A DNA stretch of 64,000 bases. Origin: Icerya purchasi. Lineage: Eukaryota; Arthropoda; Insecta; Hemiptera; Monophlebidae. The stretch covers positions 1,116,001 to 1,180,000 of the forward strand of contig CM077116.1 in the NCBI GenBank assembly GCA_039619475.1, given 5' to 3'. The position numbers and the translations under genes are program-made. A model generated the notes under the pieces. It was not told the DNA's origin. It searched no databases and worked only from the letters and a program-made list of their open reading frames with translations. Below are positions 22,967 to 33,863 of this stretch, piece by piece. Numbering within the stretch: the first letter of the stretch is position 1; each line of letters begins with the position of its first letter.

Positions 22967-25048
22967 TTATCGGGTAACAGTATGGTCGATGGCAGAAGAA
23001 GAGGTAGATGTGGAAATGGATAGGACGGACGAGGAAGAAGTACTGAGAATTGAGGTTGGAGATGGCGGCAAAGTTTTCTTCTGAAAATGTGTATGCTGAT
23101 GTTTAGCTAGATGAGCTTTTTGTCGAAATCGTTTGCCGCATACCATGCAGGAAAATGGTTTCTCTCCGGTATGAGTTCTGATATGTACGTTTACCGAATA
23201 TTTGTCTTTGAAGCCTTTATTACAGACGAAACAATGATGTAACGATCGTTCTTTTCTGGTTGTGGTGCCGGATATGCTAGTTACACCGTTTTGAGTTGGT
23301 CCCCCGATTTCATTGCTGTTATGACTGGTTGTGTCAGCATCGGCGGACACGCCGCATACGGTTTTCGCTTTTACTGATCTTTTTAGAGATCTTTTGCTAT
23401 TTTTAATAACAACTGCCGGTGACGTTTGCTCGTTTAAATTAATGTCGACCACGGTAGCGGTCGTATCGTCTGGTTGAAGGAACGATATGTAGTTATTAAC
23501 GTGCGATTGTTGTTGCTGCTGCTGCGGCGGCGTTTGTTGATTGGAGTTAGCGTTACAGATTTGCTGTATAGTTTGGGCTAGATCTTGATTTATTCGACTC
23601 AGTTGCTCATCCGTATAGTTAAAGGAATCGAAACTAGGCAAGAATATTTCGTCAATCTGCGGTGAACTAGAAGCGCTGGATACAGTCAAAGCGTCGGTAT
23701 CGAAAAGATTCAACGAATGATTGGACCCGGTCACTCGTAGAACCGAGGACGGATTGTCTTCGTCGATGGTACTCGGAAAGTCTAACGATGACGGAATGAT
23801 CAATAATTTGTCGTCCGGTTTGTCGTCGCAGAACAACGATTTGAATTCGTTCGAATTGTTGTTGACCAGCAGTGGACGATTTTGTTGTTGCTGTTGATCT
23901 GGTTCCAGTCGCATGTCGAACTTATCTTGGTAACGAGAAGTTGGCGGCGTTTTACCGAGCAACGCATTTCGCAACAATAAGTTCGTCGTAGAGTTTTCGC
24001 TGTAGTCTTCATCAACGGTTACCTCCTGTACGACGAATTCACCCGGAGACGTAGTCGTGTTTGCATTTGCCGGCGGTAACAGATTCCCTTTAATTTGACG
24101 GACAACGATGTTTTTAGAATTTTCATCCGATCTAGCGCTAATGGTCAACAATTTGTCACGTTCTTCTTCGCTAATGGATACGTAAGTGGTAACTGATTGT
24201 TGTTGATCGCTTTCGATGTCTTTCTCGTCAAAGTTAGTAGACCAACAATCCGTAGACGACGACGTGGACATTAGCTGATGATTGTGATCTTTCCAGAAGT
24301 CCACAGCTCCTGTAGAAGCGCTGCCGGAGTCTTCTACGGTGAAATCTTCGCGTGATAAGGAGAATTTTTTCTTCGCACTGTCCAGCACTGATATAAGATC
24401 ATTCGAATACTGTTTCCCGTTCGCGACGTTTAACCGACCGCCGCTGTCTTCGCCGTTATTTTCCACTACGAATACGGACGATCGATCGTTGTCGCCTAAG
24501 ATACGGTGACGATTCGTATCCGGCCACAGTTCGGAACGGGTACCGTTGTCGCTTACGATCTCGAACGAGTATATGGCTCCGTCGGTGTTTTGTTGGTCGT
24601 TGGCCGTAGTCCAACTTATTTGCGATTTTTGATCGTACGGTACGAAGTCGGAGGACGAATTCTGTTGATGCTCGTCGGAAATATGAAAAAACGACGTAGC
24701 CGAACCGTTGATGTACTCGAAACGGTTATTATTCGTTTCGTCGGTTATGTTACGGGTGACAATTGCGTTATCGACGATGCAGGAGGAATCATCTTCGTCA
24801 ACAAAGAGACCAAGTAGGTGCAGTTGTTCACGGTGGATATGGTCTTCGAGTTTAATGTCGTGATTACTGCCGATAGTTTCATTATTATTGTTGTTATTGT
24901 TATTATTGCCACTGCTGTTACGTTCGTTTTCATTTATACTGTTATCGATATCTATATCGATGCTGTTTGTTGAGTGTTCCGGTGTGAACAATATCGATGT
25001 AATAAAATCGCCCGCCGATATGTCCATCGTTATATGTTCCGTATGCAT
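22967..25048 (-). CDS. C2H2 zinc-finger protein, 693 aa, putative transcription factor
   Basis: This is the one clear host gene. It encodes 693 residues, with an ATG at 25048 and TAA at 22967-22969. Two adjacent C2H2 fingers lie near the C-terminus. The first has C606, C609, H622, H626; the second has C634, C637, H650, H654. They are joined by a standard HTGEKPF linker, which implies DNA binding. The N-terminal 540 residues are acidic and low-complexity, with an N9 run (48-56), Q runs (for example 509-514) and many S/T/D, resembling activation or interaction regions. A basic stretch at 549-562 may be a nuclear signal, and residues 664-682 are almost all S/T. The frame upstream of 25048 is closed by TAG at 25064-25066. 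A second ATG at residue 8 has a better start context (A at -3, G at +4) and could be the real start. I do not recognise the orthologue, so no symbol is given. The fingers are the only domains I can name. Confidence 0.9.
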   Translation of the reverse strand: MHTEHITMDISAGDFITSILFTPEHSTNSIDIDIDNSINENERNSSGNNNNNNNNNETIGSNHDIKLEDHIHREQLHLLGLFVDEDDSSCIVDNAIVTRNITDETNNNRFEYINGSATSFFHISDEHQQNSSSDFVPYDQKSQISWTTANDQQNTDGAIYSFEIVSDNGTRSELWPDTNRHRILGDNDRSSVFVVENNGEDSGGRLNVANGKQYSNDLISVLDSAKKKFSLSREDFTVEDSGSASTGAVDFWKDHNHQLMSTSSSTDCWSTNFDEKDIESDQQQSVTTYVSISEEERDKLLTISARSDENSKNIVVRQIKGNLLPPANANTTTSPGEFVVQEVTVDEDYSENSTTNLLLRNALLGKTPPTSRYQDKFDMRLEPDQQQQQNRPLLVNNNSNEFKSLFCDDKPDDKLLIIPSSLDFPSTIDEDNPSSVLRVTGSNHSLNLFDTDALTVSSASSSPQIDEIFLPSFDSFNYTDEQLSRINQDLAQTIQQICNANSNQQTPPQQQQQQSHVNNYISFLQPDDTTATVVDINLNEQTSPAVVIKNSKRSLKRSVKAKTVCGVSADADTTSHNSNEIGGPTQNGVTSISGTTTRKERSLHHCFVCNKGFKDKYSVNVHIRTHTGEKPFSCMVCGKRFRQKAHLAKHQHTHFQKKTLPPSPTSILSTSSSSVLSISTSTSSSAIDHTVTR

Positions 25049-25063
25049 TCGTATCGTTTCCGG

Positions 25064-25078
25064 CTATTCTTCGTCCAT
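25064..25078 (-). promoter_or_regulatory. Short upstream ORF in the 5' leader
   Basis: ATG at 25078 is followed by three codons and TAG (peptide MDEE), in the same frame as the main CDS and 15 bases before its first ATG. It starts exactly at the exon edge. It could lower translation of the main frame or favour the second in-frame ATG. Confidence 0.45.
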
Positions 25079-25092
25079 CTGAAAGTGAAATA
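25079..25092 (-). promoter_or_regulatory. 3' splice site ahead of the zinc-finger exon
   Basis: Reading the minus strand, a T-rich tract ends TTTCACTTTCAG directly before the exon base at 25078. It fits an intron acceptor, so a non-coding first exon and promoter should lie at higher coordinates. I could not identify the donor. Confidence 0.6.
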
Positions 25093-25496
25093 AAATAGTT
25101 AGATCCGCCAGGACAGATGAAAGTGGGGGTTTTTATAAATTAATAATTCAGTTTCAGTTTTAAATTCAGAGGTAGTTGGGATGCCAGAATAAAAATATAT
25201 TGTACAAATATATGTGGTATTAGTAGTAACACGCAGACAGTTTTGAATAATGGCTAAGTGATGTATAAATTTACAAATAAATTTGATTGCAATTTTAAAC
25301 TCAAAAAAAAAAAAAGAAGGAGGGTTTAAGTACTAATAAAAACTCTATAATTCGTCAGGATATCATAACGAGCTGATTCGTGAAAATTAGTTGTAAATTT
25401 TTTAATTTGGTGCAACACTTCACATTATCACATTATGTCTATTTCGATCCATTGTGGATGTAGGCATTCCCGGATGGAATACGTTGACCTACTAGA
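25093..25496. other. Putative intron or 5' flank, nothing else seen
   Basis: AT-rich, with an A run at 25302-25314 and no frame of note. Confidence 0.5.
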
Positions 25497-25756
25497 CGCA
25501 AGACTACACTAAAAATTGATCGTAAATATTTGATTTATCGCGATACAAACGCAATTGCGAGTGCGTTTGCCTACTATATACCAACTAGCGTGCATATGGT
25601 GTGGTATACATGGTGGTCTGTCATTGCCTTCCATACGACTATTAGCGATTATTTAATTAATTTTTGTAATAATTTCTGTCGTCGTCTGGGATCGAACTCA
25701 AGATTTCCGTAAAGGAAGCCAAGTGCTCCAGCAGCTAGGCTATCGTGATGACTAGT
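25497..25756 (-). mobile_element. tRNA-derived SINE, copy A
   Basis: On the minus strand the head (25756 to about 25685) has an A-box-like TAGCCTAGCTGCTGG and a B box GAGTTCGATCCCA, as in tRNA genes read by RNA polymerase III. The body that follows (ACAGAAATTATTACAAAAAT, then GGAAGGCA, then ACCACCATGTATACCA) recurs at 45787-46005 in the same orientation. Both copies share a tail ending AGTGTAGTCTTGCG. The head's third-stem folding is not tRNA-perfect, so I call it SINE and not tRNA. Confidence 0.72.
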
Positions 25757-26100
25757 GTAACAATTATTTCTAATCATTGATTGGATCAAGTGTTCTTTCG
25801 AACAACCTAGTTGTCGAACCTGTAGTCTAACTTGTAAGCGGTGGAGTTCGATTTTTATTTTTGAACTTGTACTCGATATATTACGTATTTGCGGTTGCTA
25901 GTGTTTCAATAGCTTAATCACGCGATGTAAGTAGTCAAGTCTCGAAAAGATTCATTATTGTCGTGTTATTTATTATATGAAAGAATAACCGTTTCAACAA
26001 GTAAGACGTTTTATTTATAGCATTATTTCAATATCTTGCATTTTAAACTTCGTATTCGCATAGTAATTTCTTTATTTTCATCTCAAGTTCCCAACAAAGG
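25757..26100. other. Spacer, no gene seen
   Basis: No coding motif found between the SINE and the LINE ORF1 remnant. Confidence 0.5.
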
Positions 26101-26745
26101 ATGTCAGCAAAAAAGAATAGTAAACAGAATATTAAGAGGCAACTGAGTAATAAGAGCTACAAGGTTATTAAAAAAAGCGAACGAGAGATATGCTGTCACA
26201 TCAGGGTGACCATGAAGAAGATGAAGTAGAAAATAGATTGATTGCATCGGCAGTAAACGTGATAAAGCGCGAAGTTAGTGATATGAAAAAGTGTATTGAA
26301 TTCGTTGTAAATGTCGAGTTGCACGAGATATCGGAAGCTCAGAATAAGAACTTACAACAAGTGATTGTTCAAGTTGGTCAGAAAATTGGTGTTGAACTCA
26401 AGGAAGATGGCATTGTGACGGCGCACAGATTACCTTCAAGTAATGAGAGATTTCCGAAACCGATAATATTGAAGACATTCGGAAGATTAGCGCATAAAAT
26501 ATTGGATAAAAAAAATAAATACCGGATATCGGACAATGCAGTTAGCAACAATTTGAGCAGTGAACGCAAGGTTTATATAAACAAAAATCTGTCTAGACCT
26601 GCTGTGGAAGGCGAAACAAAAAGCGAGATCATTGAATTTTCAATTTGGTGAAAAAGGGGGAAAATTTATGTTAGGAAGGACCAGCAAGATCATGTACTGC
26701 ATATTCGATCCGAGTTGAATCTAAATAAATTATTATACATGTCGA
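26101..26745 (+). pseudogene. LINE ORF1 remnant (CR1/L2-like nucleic-acid-binding protein)
   Basis: This is the first ORF of a non-LTR element, normally an RNA-binding chaperone. An ATG at 26101 starts a lysine-rich N-terminus that shifts frame near 26190. The frame 26190-26651 then gives a charged, coiled-coil-like start. After that come VELHEISEAQNKNLQQVIVQ, AHRLPSSNERFPKPII and VYINKNLSRPA, three blocks of the ORF1 core widely seen in insect LINEs. After a frameshift, GGKIYVRKDQ (about 26657-26690) completes the core. Part of the coiled coil is missing. It is followed by the linker and RT of the same element. Confidence 0.72.
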
Positions 26746-26959
26746 TTTCGTGTATGGTGGAGTGAATGTGGTGTACGTGCGTCGCATCGATATACGGCGC
26801 CGGCTGGGCAAGGGTGTTAAAATCGGAGCAGGTAGTGTTTACGCGAGGAGGTGTAACTTCGCAACGGCAGGAAATACATTCGGTTTTTAAAAGCGTTTAT
26901 AAAGAATGCAAATTGGAAGTGCGGGAGAGTAACAAAGTTACTAAATTAACTAAATATAG

Positions 26960-27513
26960 TCCTTAAAGTGAATGGATGAGTCGAAAAATAATCAATTTTA
27001 TGCAAATTAAAGATCGATACTTTAAACTTAGTAAAGGAAATAGAATTAATATTCGATATAAAAGCCTATTTAGAAAATATTGAAATATAGTTGCAACTGA
27101 AATAAGGAATGCTAAACAAAAGTATTACCAAAGTCAAATATTGGCAAGCAAATAATGATAGTAAAAAAGGTGTAGAATGTAATTAATAATATTGTGACTA
27201 CAAAAAAAGAAAAACAAAACCATAATCAATAATTTGGTTATAGAACATTTTGGAAATACTTCAATAGTAGCTGAACAATTTAGTGTGTGCATTGTACGTT
27301 CGGTAGAACAACATTAGCACAAATGCCACACTCAGTTATTGAATACTAACTCTGATAATTTTACTTTGTCTTCTTTTTTCATTCCAGCTGCAAATAAATT
27401 CCAAATAGAAGCAATAATTAACGATCTAAAAGTTCACAAGGCACCTGGATGGGACGAAATTAGGGTTAAAGATATTAAACAAAACTCAAATATATTTATT
27501 CATATTTTGACTA
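26960..27513 (+). pseudogene. CR1-like LINE ORF2, part 1 (linker and RT start)
   Basis: Reading from 26970, WMSRKIINF ... KDRYFKLSKGN and then NAKQKYYQSQI match the linker between endonuclease and reverse transcriptase in CR1-like elements. The endonuclease itself is almost wholly missing between the ORF1 remnant and this point. From about 27363, FFIPAANKFQIEAIINDLK and KAPGWDEI give the first RT block. At HILT (27505-27513) the frame runs straight into an inserted jockey-like LINE. The host sequence resumes at 28287. Confidence 0.72.
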
Positions 27514-28293
27514 GTCCTGTTAAAGCGCGAAATACCATCCAAGCAGCGGTTACTGAAATTTCGTCATGGCTCAACTTATGGAAAATCAAAACCAATGAAA
27601 GTAAATCAGCGCGAGTAATCTTCACTAACAGAAAAATTGATCCGACGGAAGTCCTGAATGATGTTGCAATTCCGCGAAAAACAGATGTCAGATATCCGGG
27701 TGTATACCTTGATCAACGCCTAACGTGGAAGAAACATATAACAGTAAAACGGACCGAATTAAATATAAAGTTAAGACAATTATACTGGCTGCTAAACAGG
27801 AAGTCGGAATTTAGTTTATAATCAGATTTTAAAGCCAGTTCAGTGTTACAGCTGCCCGCTGTGCGGCTGTTCTAAAAAGAGTAACAGCAATCATACAACG
27901 GATGATCCAGAACAAAATTCTCCGGATGGTTGTAAACGCCTCGTGGTACATTAACAATTTAACGCTTCACAAAGACCTCGGAATAAAGTTTGTTCAAGAA
28001 GTAATATTCGACTACGCAAAGAAGTATACCTACAGGTTAGAAACGCACCCGAACAACATGGCAATTAGGTTTCTGGACAATTCACTAGAAGTTCGTCGGC
28101 TTGATAGAATCAAGTCGATGAATCTAGTCTAAGGTGAACATTCTAATAAAACTTCTTTTTTAGCACCTATCGCTGGGTAGGCCGCTGTTCAAGCGATGTG
28201 CACAAGATATTAAAAATAGTTTGCTAAATAGCTATCATCTGTTAGGTGCAATTTAGCTATTAAAGAATTAAAAAAAAAAAAAATTATTGACTA
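27507..28293 (+). mobile_element. 5'-truncated jockey-like LINE inserted in the CR1-like LINE
   Basis: The insert (27514-28286) holds the RT thumb and C-terminus of a jockey-type ORF2. It has SSWLNLWKIKTNESKSARVI, a YPGVYLDQRLTWKKHI block, and after 27830 a tail with RLETHPNN and EVRRLDRIK. It ends in a short 3' UTR and an A14 tail (28270-28283). TTGACTA occurs at 27507-27513 and again at 28287-28293, a target-site duplication. A stop at about 27820 and a frameshift show decay. The frame runs open across the 5' junction, creating an accidental fusion of CR1 and jockey RT segments with no likely function. Confidence 0.83.
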
Positions 28294-29780
28294 ACATGGT
28301 TAACTATTCTATAAAGAAAGCTAACACTCCTGATAGGTTTAAAGAGGTATAGTTAGGACAATATATAGAAAAGGAGTGCAAAATTAATTTGAAAACTACC
28401 GTCCAATAACAATAACGCCTGTAATAGCTCAAATATTAGAACGTTAAATTGATAAACATTTAAGAAATAATGTGGAAAAAAACAACCTACTATATGAAAA
28501 TCGACACGGCTTTAGGGAAAAAAAGATCCGCGATAACGTTACTAAGAACGATTGTAAATAAGATAAATATGGGATTATCGATGGAGGACCAATTTCTAAT
28601 TATATTTGTTAACCTAAACGAAGCGTTTGATTTATTAAATACAAAACTTGTATTATTAACATATAGCCAACTCAAATAAATTGACCATGAATTATTAATT
28701 AAGAACTTAGAAAATCTGGGCATTAAAAATAATCAACTAAAGTGGTTTAAGAATTATATAAAAACTAAGAAAAGTATAGTAAAAATCGCCGGGAATGTAA
28801 TGAAAAATCTATTCAATACGGAGTAGGATAGGGCACCATATTGGCCCTATTCTTTTTCTAATTTACACTAACTCGTTATGCAAGCATATTAAAATTGCTG
28901 AGGTGTATGTTTCTCTGATGATATTGCCTTATTAATGGAACATAAAAGTTTAGGTGTGGCGGAAAAATTATTACAAGCGGATATAGATAATTTTAGTAAA
29001 TGGACACATGATAGGAGGTTATGTGTAAATATAAACAAATCTAAATTACTGTACATTCGGAACAGTGCTAAACATATGATACACGATCCGCGAATTACCC
29101 TCGATAATAATGATTGCACAGATGAACTTCATACAAATAACACAATACTCATGTGTGTTGTTGTTCACCGCTTGAGAACGCAAAATTTTTTAAACATCTA
29201 GGTATATATATATATATATATATATATCGATAAATCCTTGAACTGGAAAGAACACATTCAAAGTTTAAATTTGAAAATAAGACAGATAATTCCAGCTTTA
29301 TATAAAATAAAACGAGTACTTTCATATCGAACACTACGTATATACGATGATTCAATAATAATGTTTAGATAATTATGTGGAATTCAAATATGGGGTGAGG
29401 CTAAGAAAATGGAAATAAATAAAATAAGTAAAATACAGAAAAGGTGTTCGAAACTTATACTTCCCCACGGAAACAAAAACGACTCTAGATCAACCTGGTG
29501 GCAGTGGGGGAACAATGAAATGCCCCCCAGGATGTTCTGTTACTATTATAGATTACTGGAATATAATGTCAATAATATACGATTACCATCAGGCAAAAAA
29601 TATAGTTAAGGAACTAAAGTAATGAATATTTCATCTATCCTCGTGGCGTAAATCTACGAATTGATAACATTGATGATTCAGTTTTAATTAAATCAAGTAC
29701 AATCCCCAATCATACATTAAACGAAAAAATAATTGGTGCGTGGAAAAAGGAAGTAAGAAATGGCTGAAAGAACGGTGCAA
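28287..29780 (+). pseudogene. CR1-like LINE ORF2, part 2 (RT core to C-terminus)
   Basis: The host LINE resumes with LTNMVNYSIKKANTPDRFKE, directly continuing the block cut at 27513. KNYRPITITPVIAQILER follows at about 28398. Near 28810 the GxxLGPILFLIY region can be read with shifts. VSSDDIALL at 28909-28935 replaces the catalytic YADD, so the first D is S. The thumb from 28935 includes KWTHDRRLCVNINKSK. At 29200-29260 HLGIY runs into a TA microsatellite before IDKSLNWKEHI. A C-terminal region continues to about 29770. Stops and frameshifts are many. The 3' end is unclear; no A tail is obvious. Confidence 0.75.
29203..29227. repeat. (TA)n inside the LINE RT
   Basis: Twelve or so TA units lie exactly where the RT motif LGIYID would be coded. 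The run therefore translates as alternating Y and I and looks like an expansion of the native TATATA codons. Confidence 0.85.
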
Positions 29781-29978
29781 AGATTAAAACACAAGTTACG
29801 GCCCGAATCTCTCTACTTTATAATAACTCTGTATTTATTTTATTGTATTTTCTTGTTTCCTTCCCTGATATTAATTTCTCAAAGAACATCTTGCTTTTCG
29901 AATTGAAAATGTTAAGCTGCCTCTGCATATATCGATGTACAGATGCGAATTTATGCTGCGTGTACGTATCTGCATGCA

Positions 29979-30012
<34 letters not shown>

Positions 30013-33000
30013 TTATACTTAGATATAACTTTAGCTTTACTATTATTATGATATAACAGTTTTGTATTTTTTTTGAATGAACGTTAATAAGAATGTCGGG
30101 CACTTATACAACGGACATATTTGCCTTGTAGGACCCACAACTTATTTTAAAAAAAAAATGGTATATTTTTTTTATCTCTATGTTTTGTTGATACTGACAG
30201 TACATCCATTACAATACTTTTAGTATGTGTACATGTGTAAATATTTTCGGCTGATCCCCTATTTCAGTAAACTGATTTATTGTTCGCGTGTAGTTCGTTA
30301 ATTTGTAATCCTCATCCTTATTGATGAATTTGCAATAATCTCATCGTTGCGCGGCAGCAACAGTTTAAGTCCTTACTGATAGGTGTCAATCTTGTAATAA
30401 CTCTAAAACATCCTTTGATACGGTAACAAAAAGGCAACAGGATTGATGTTAACATGATAAGATGATTTATAAATCGTTTAGAGGCAGTGACCATTCGAAA
30501 TAAAAGAAATACAAAAAATTTTCAATAATTTACAAAGATAAATTTTCAACTAATACATTGAAACTCGATAAAAACAAAAAGAAAAAAATGCAATATTATC
30601 TATCACTGTAATAGTTTTCGAACAATTGCTACGAGCGCTTCTTATATCTGTACCGCTAAAATGTCTAAATATAAGTAGTCACGACGCTCGGAATTGAACA
30701 GTATGACTGAAGAAGAAGAAAAATATCTGTATGGCGAAAGTAAATAATCATAATCACTAGCAGTAACTTCATGTGTAAACGATATCTTTATTCCACCCGA
30801 CTATTTAATACTTCAACATTTCTCGTGTCTCATCGTTGATCCGCAAACATGCGGACCTACATTTTGCGGTTTACATTGCATTAAACAATTCTTTAAAATA
30901 TCTCAGATTAGACTTAGCACTGATTTGCTGATAACTGTTATAATCTGGAACACCTTTTGCCCAATTTCAGTTTAATCCGCAATTAAAAAATATATGAAAT
31001 AAAGAAGTTAACGCTACGTTACAAAAATAAAATTAGTAATCATATTGTTGGTAAACATTGTATTTTCTGCTACCACTAGGTCATACGAATAGTTGTTTTT
31101 GCCACTCGTATTATTTAAGCTTCGTAATTTTTACAATTTATCTGTTATCGGCGCTACATGGAGACTTTGCCTGATGTCATAATTTTCATACGTGGATTAA
31201 TGTACACCATTGAAGCATTCAAATATCTATAGAGCCTGTGCAAGGCTTGTTGGTTTCTCTTGACGGGATTGGTCTACATGACGATTTGTTGATCGCTGCT
31301 GGTCGCATCGTCATCTTATATATTTTCAATTTCGGCATCTTGCTGTCAGGTAACACACTGAAAACCTATCGCCATTTCAGCTGAGCAATGTTAATTGAAT
31401 ATAAACCTTGTTATATTTCCTGTTTTAATGTAAAACCTCGAAATAGTGAAAAATTAGGTACAGCAATATTTCCAATTTGAACGTTTTAAAATTTATTAAT
31501 ATTCCCGGCAATTGGTACAGTCGCGACATTGTAATGTATTACGCGATTTTATTCTAATAAGAAATAACAATGTTTTTATGTGTTGAAAATTTGTTGCAGT
31601 GAAAAAACTGTGATGAAGCACTTTATCAAAAACGAATGCGATAATCTTGAAAGTTTTGAAAGCCAAAAAAACATCCGGTAGTGGTAGAAAATTACAAAAT
31701 TACCAGTTAAATAATTAAAAAAAAAAAAATAACCTGTTCTAAAATATTTAACCCATTTAATTAACTACGAAGGAGAAAGCTTTTACGCGCATGTCGCTTG
31801 GTTAATTTTTTAAGAAAGTATCAAATAAGTATTACGGTTAGTCTAAAATTTTTCAAAATTTAATCGGAACATATTCCGAACACTCCCGTTAGTAGGTGCT
31901 ATTTTTGCTAGATAACTTCGAAATCGCTCGTTTTTTAGTTTGAGCAGATTTATACATTCTATACCGCGAGCTTATACTACCTGACTCTACTATAAAGCAC
32001 CGGTGATGATCCACGATTTTTGATTACAATTCCAACATAACAGCGCTCTGAAGCCGGAACGAAATTACGAGGATATATAATGTGTAAAATAAAAATCACT
32101 TATTTCGAACTGTAATGTTATATGATGCCGGCGATTTTTATTTTACGAATCAGTGGTGTGACATTATTGCGGCTTGTTCGGATTAATTGTATGTACAAAT
32201 AATCAAAAAAGAGTAGGTTTATAATTTGCGATTCGAATGAAATTAATTTTTTTATTTTTTCCATCGGTGGTAGAAGATACCGATATAAATGAATTTTGGG
32301 GAAATTTAAGTTTTTTTGCGCAATTTTGTTAATTGAAAGTTGTGTATAAGATAAACTGAAAAATAGTGAAAGAAACATACTGCTTAATTTTCGCGAAAAT
32401 TATCGACCAGTTTCGTTTTGAAAAAAAAAACCGCAACAACAAAAAAAAAACGTTACTTTTGTATTGCTGCGTCTTTTATCATCTGCGTTATAGAGACTCC
32501 AGGCGGTAAGTCGTAAAATTACGCTTTCGCTAGTTAATTTAAAATAAAATTCGAGAATATTAAGTAAATACGGTACAATTGGACGGCGGCGAGCTGCATA
32601 TCTGGCTGCTGAGTCAACTGGATTGAAACATGGCCACGAGACGGGGGCAATAAAGTAGCACCACGGTTCATGAAATGGGGATATAGGCGAGCGCGTTTAT
32701 CGTGCAATGTGTATCTTGTAACGAATATCTCTGTACATCGACCAATTATCTCCAATTACACTTACACACGTTCTTCCTACTTTCTGAAATCCGTTCTAAT
32801 CCTTCGAATAATATTAATTACGGCAGATGCTGTTGCTGAATAGTTAAAAACACGCTAATAAGTAGTGCACGTACAACTCCCGTAATCCGAGCTTCGGCAT
32901 AATGGCGGATATAATTAATTGCTTGGAAGATATATAATATCTCGCTTTTAGGCGTTTTCTACAACGATAGAGTATTTCTCAACGTACAGATGTGCGTTCG

Positions 33001-33863
33001 CGTTTGTGTGTCTGTGTTACGTGGCTACTAGGACGTAGTCGTGTTAATTACTGTGTTCCGTTAACAGTTAATATTGTTTCAGAAACACAGGGCCCTTAGC
33101 AAAACAAATATACCTTCCACTCAGCCCACCCCGGGTTTCTGTGTTCGTTTTAATGCAAGCGCGCTGGGTCTGGTTTTTATTTATTTTTGTTTTTTTTTTT
33201 TATTTTATTTTTACATGGCGTATAATGATAGCTTTCACATTGCTGCATTTTTCCAGCTACACATGTGAAGATAGTTGGCGCGTCATGTCCAATCCAATCC
33301 GCAAGATAGTTCGTCTTATAATTGACCTGTTCAAATCTTGATTGATAAAACGTTAGCATAGCGCTCGGTATATGGTCATCGCATAAAAATATCGCTAACG
33401 GAAATGTATTGGAAGTATTTTCGTTTCAGATGTTTTACATGGAATGGGCGGCTGTTTGTTACTAATAATCTGTATATAATTTTACGCTTAGAATCGCACG
33501 AACTGTTCACGATCGACAATGAAAAGTTCTGTCTCAAGGCTTTTAGGGAATGGGGGAATTTTAAGTTCCCTTCCTTGACTTTACGAGCAAAACGTATAGT
33601 CTGGAGATGCGGATCACACACGGTAGGTATCAACTTCGTAGAATAATAATGTTGATAACCTCGCGGGTGGGAACTTTTAATGAAAGTCAATTAAACGGTG
33701 TTCTTCGATTAAACGCGTCACCTAATGGCGGGAACATCCGCTCCTCATATTGCTGGGATGACGTGTGTAGTCATATAGGTTCATCGATGTTGTAGAAAGT
33801 GTGATTTTAAACCGCCTAGATAATAACTAGAAACAATCTGTTTTAGGGATATATTTCGAAAAA
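29781..33863. other. Intergenic DNA, no supported gene
   Basis: A (TA)n tract lies at 29979-30011. Near 31255-31315 a frame reading LDGIGLHDDLLIAAGRI faintly recalls BEL/Pao integrase-linker sequence, but it is too short to call. From about 32450 the composition is less AT-rich. No long frame has a recognisable domain. Confidence 0.5.

Noticed and set aside
24506..24817. Open frames on the + strand and in other frames across the zinc-finger exon
   Set aside because: They are shadows of the minus-strand coding sequence and carry no motif.
25685..25756. Functional tRNA gene on the minus strand
   Set aside because: A and B boxes are present, but the acceptor stem does not pair well and the sequence continues into a repeated SINE body.
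27339..27821. A 160-codon frame that looks like a single RT protein
   Set aside because: It is an accidental fusion across the insertion junction of two different LINEs at 27513/27514.
31255..31320. Possible BEL/Pao integrase-linker sequence (LDGIGLHDDLLIAAGRI)
   Set aside because: Too short, with no supporting RT, integrase or LTR nearby.
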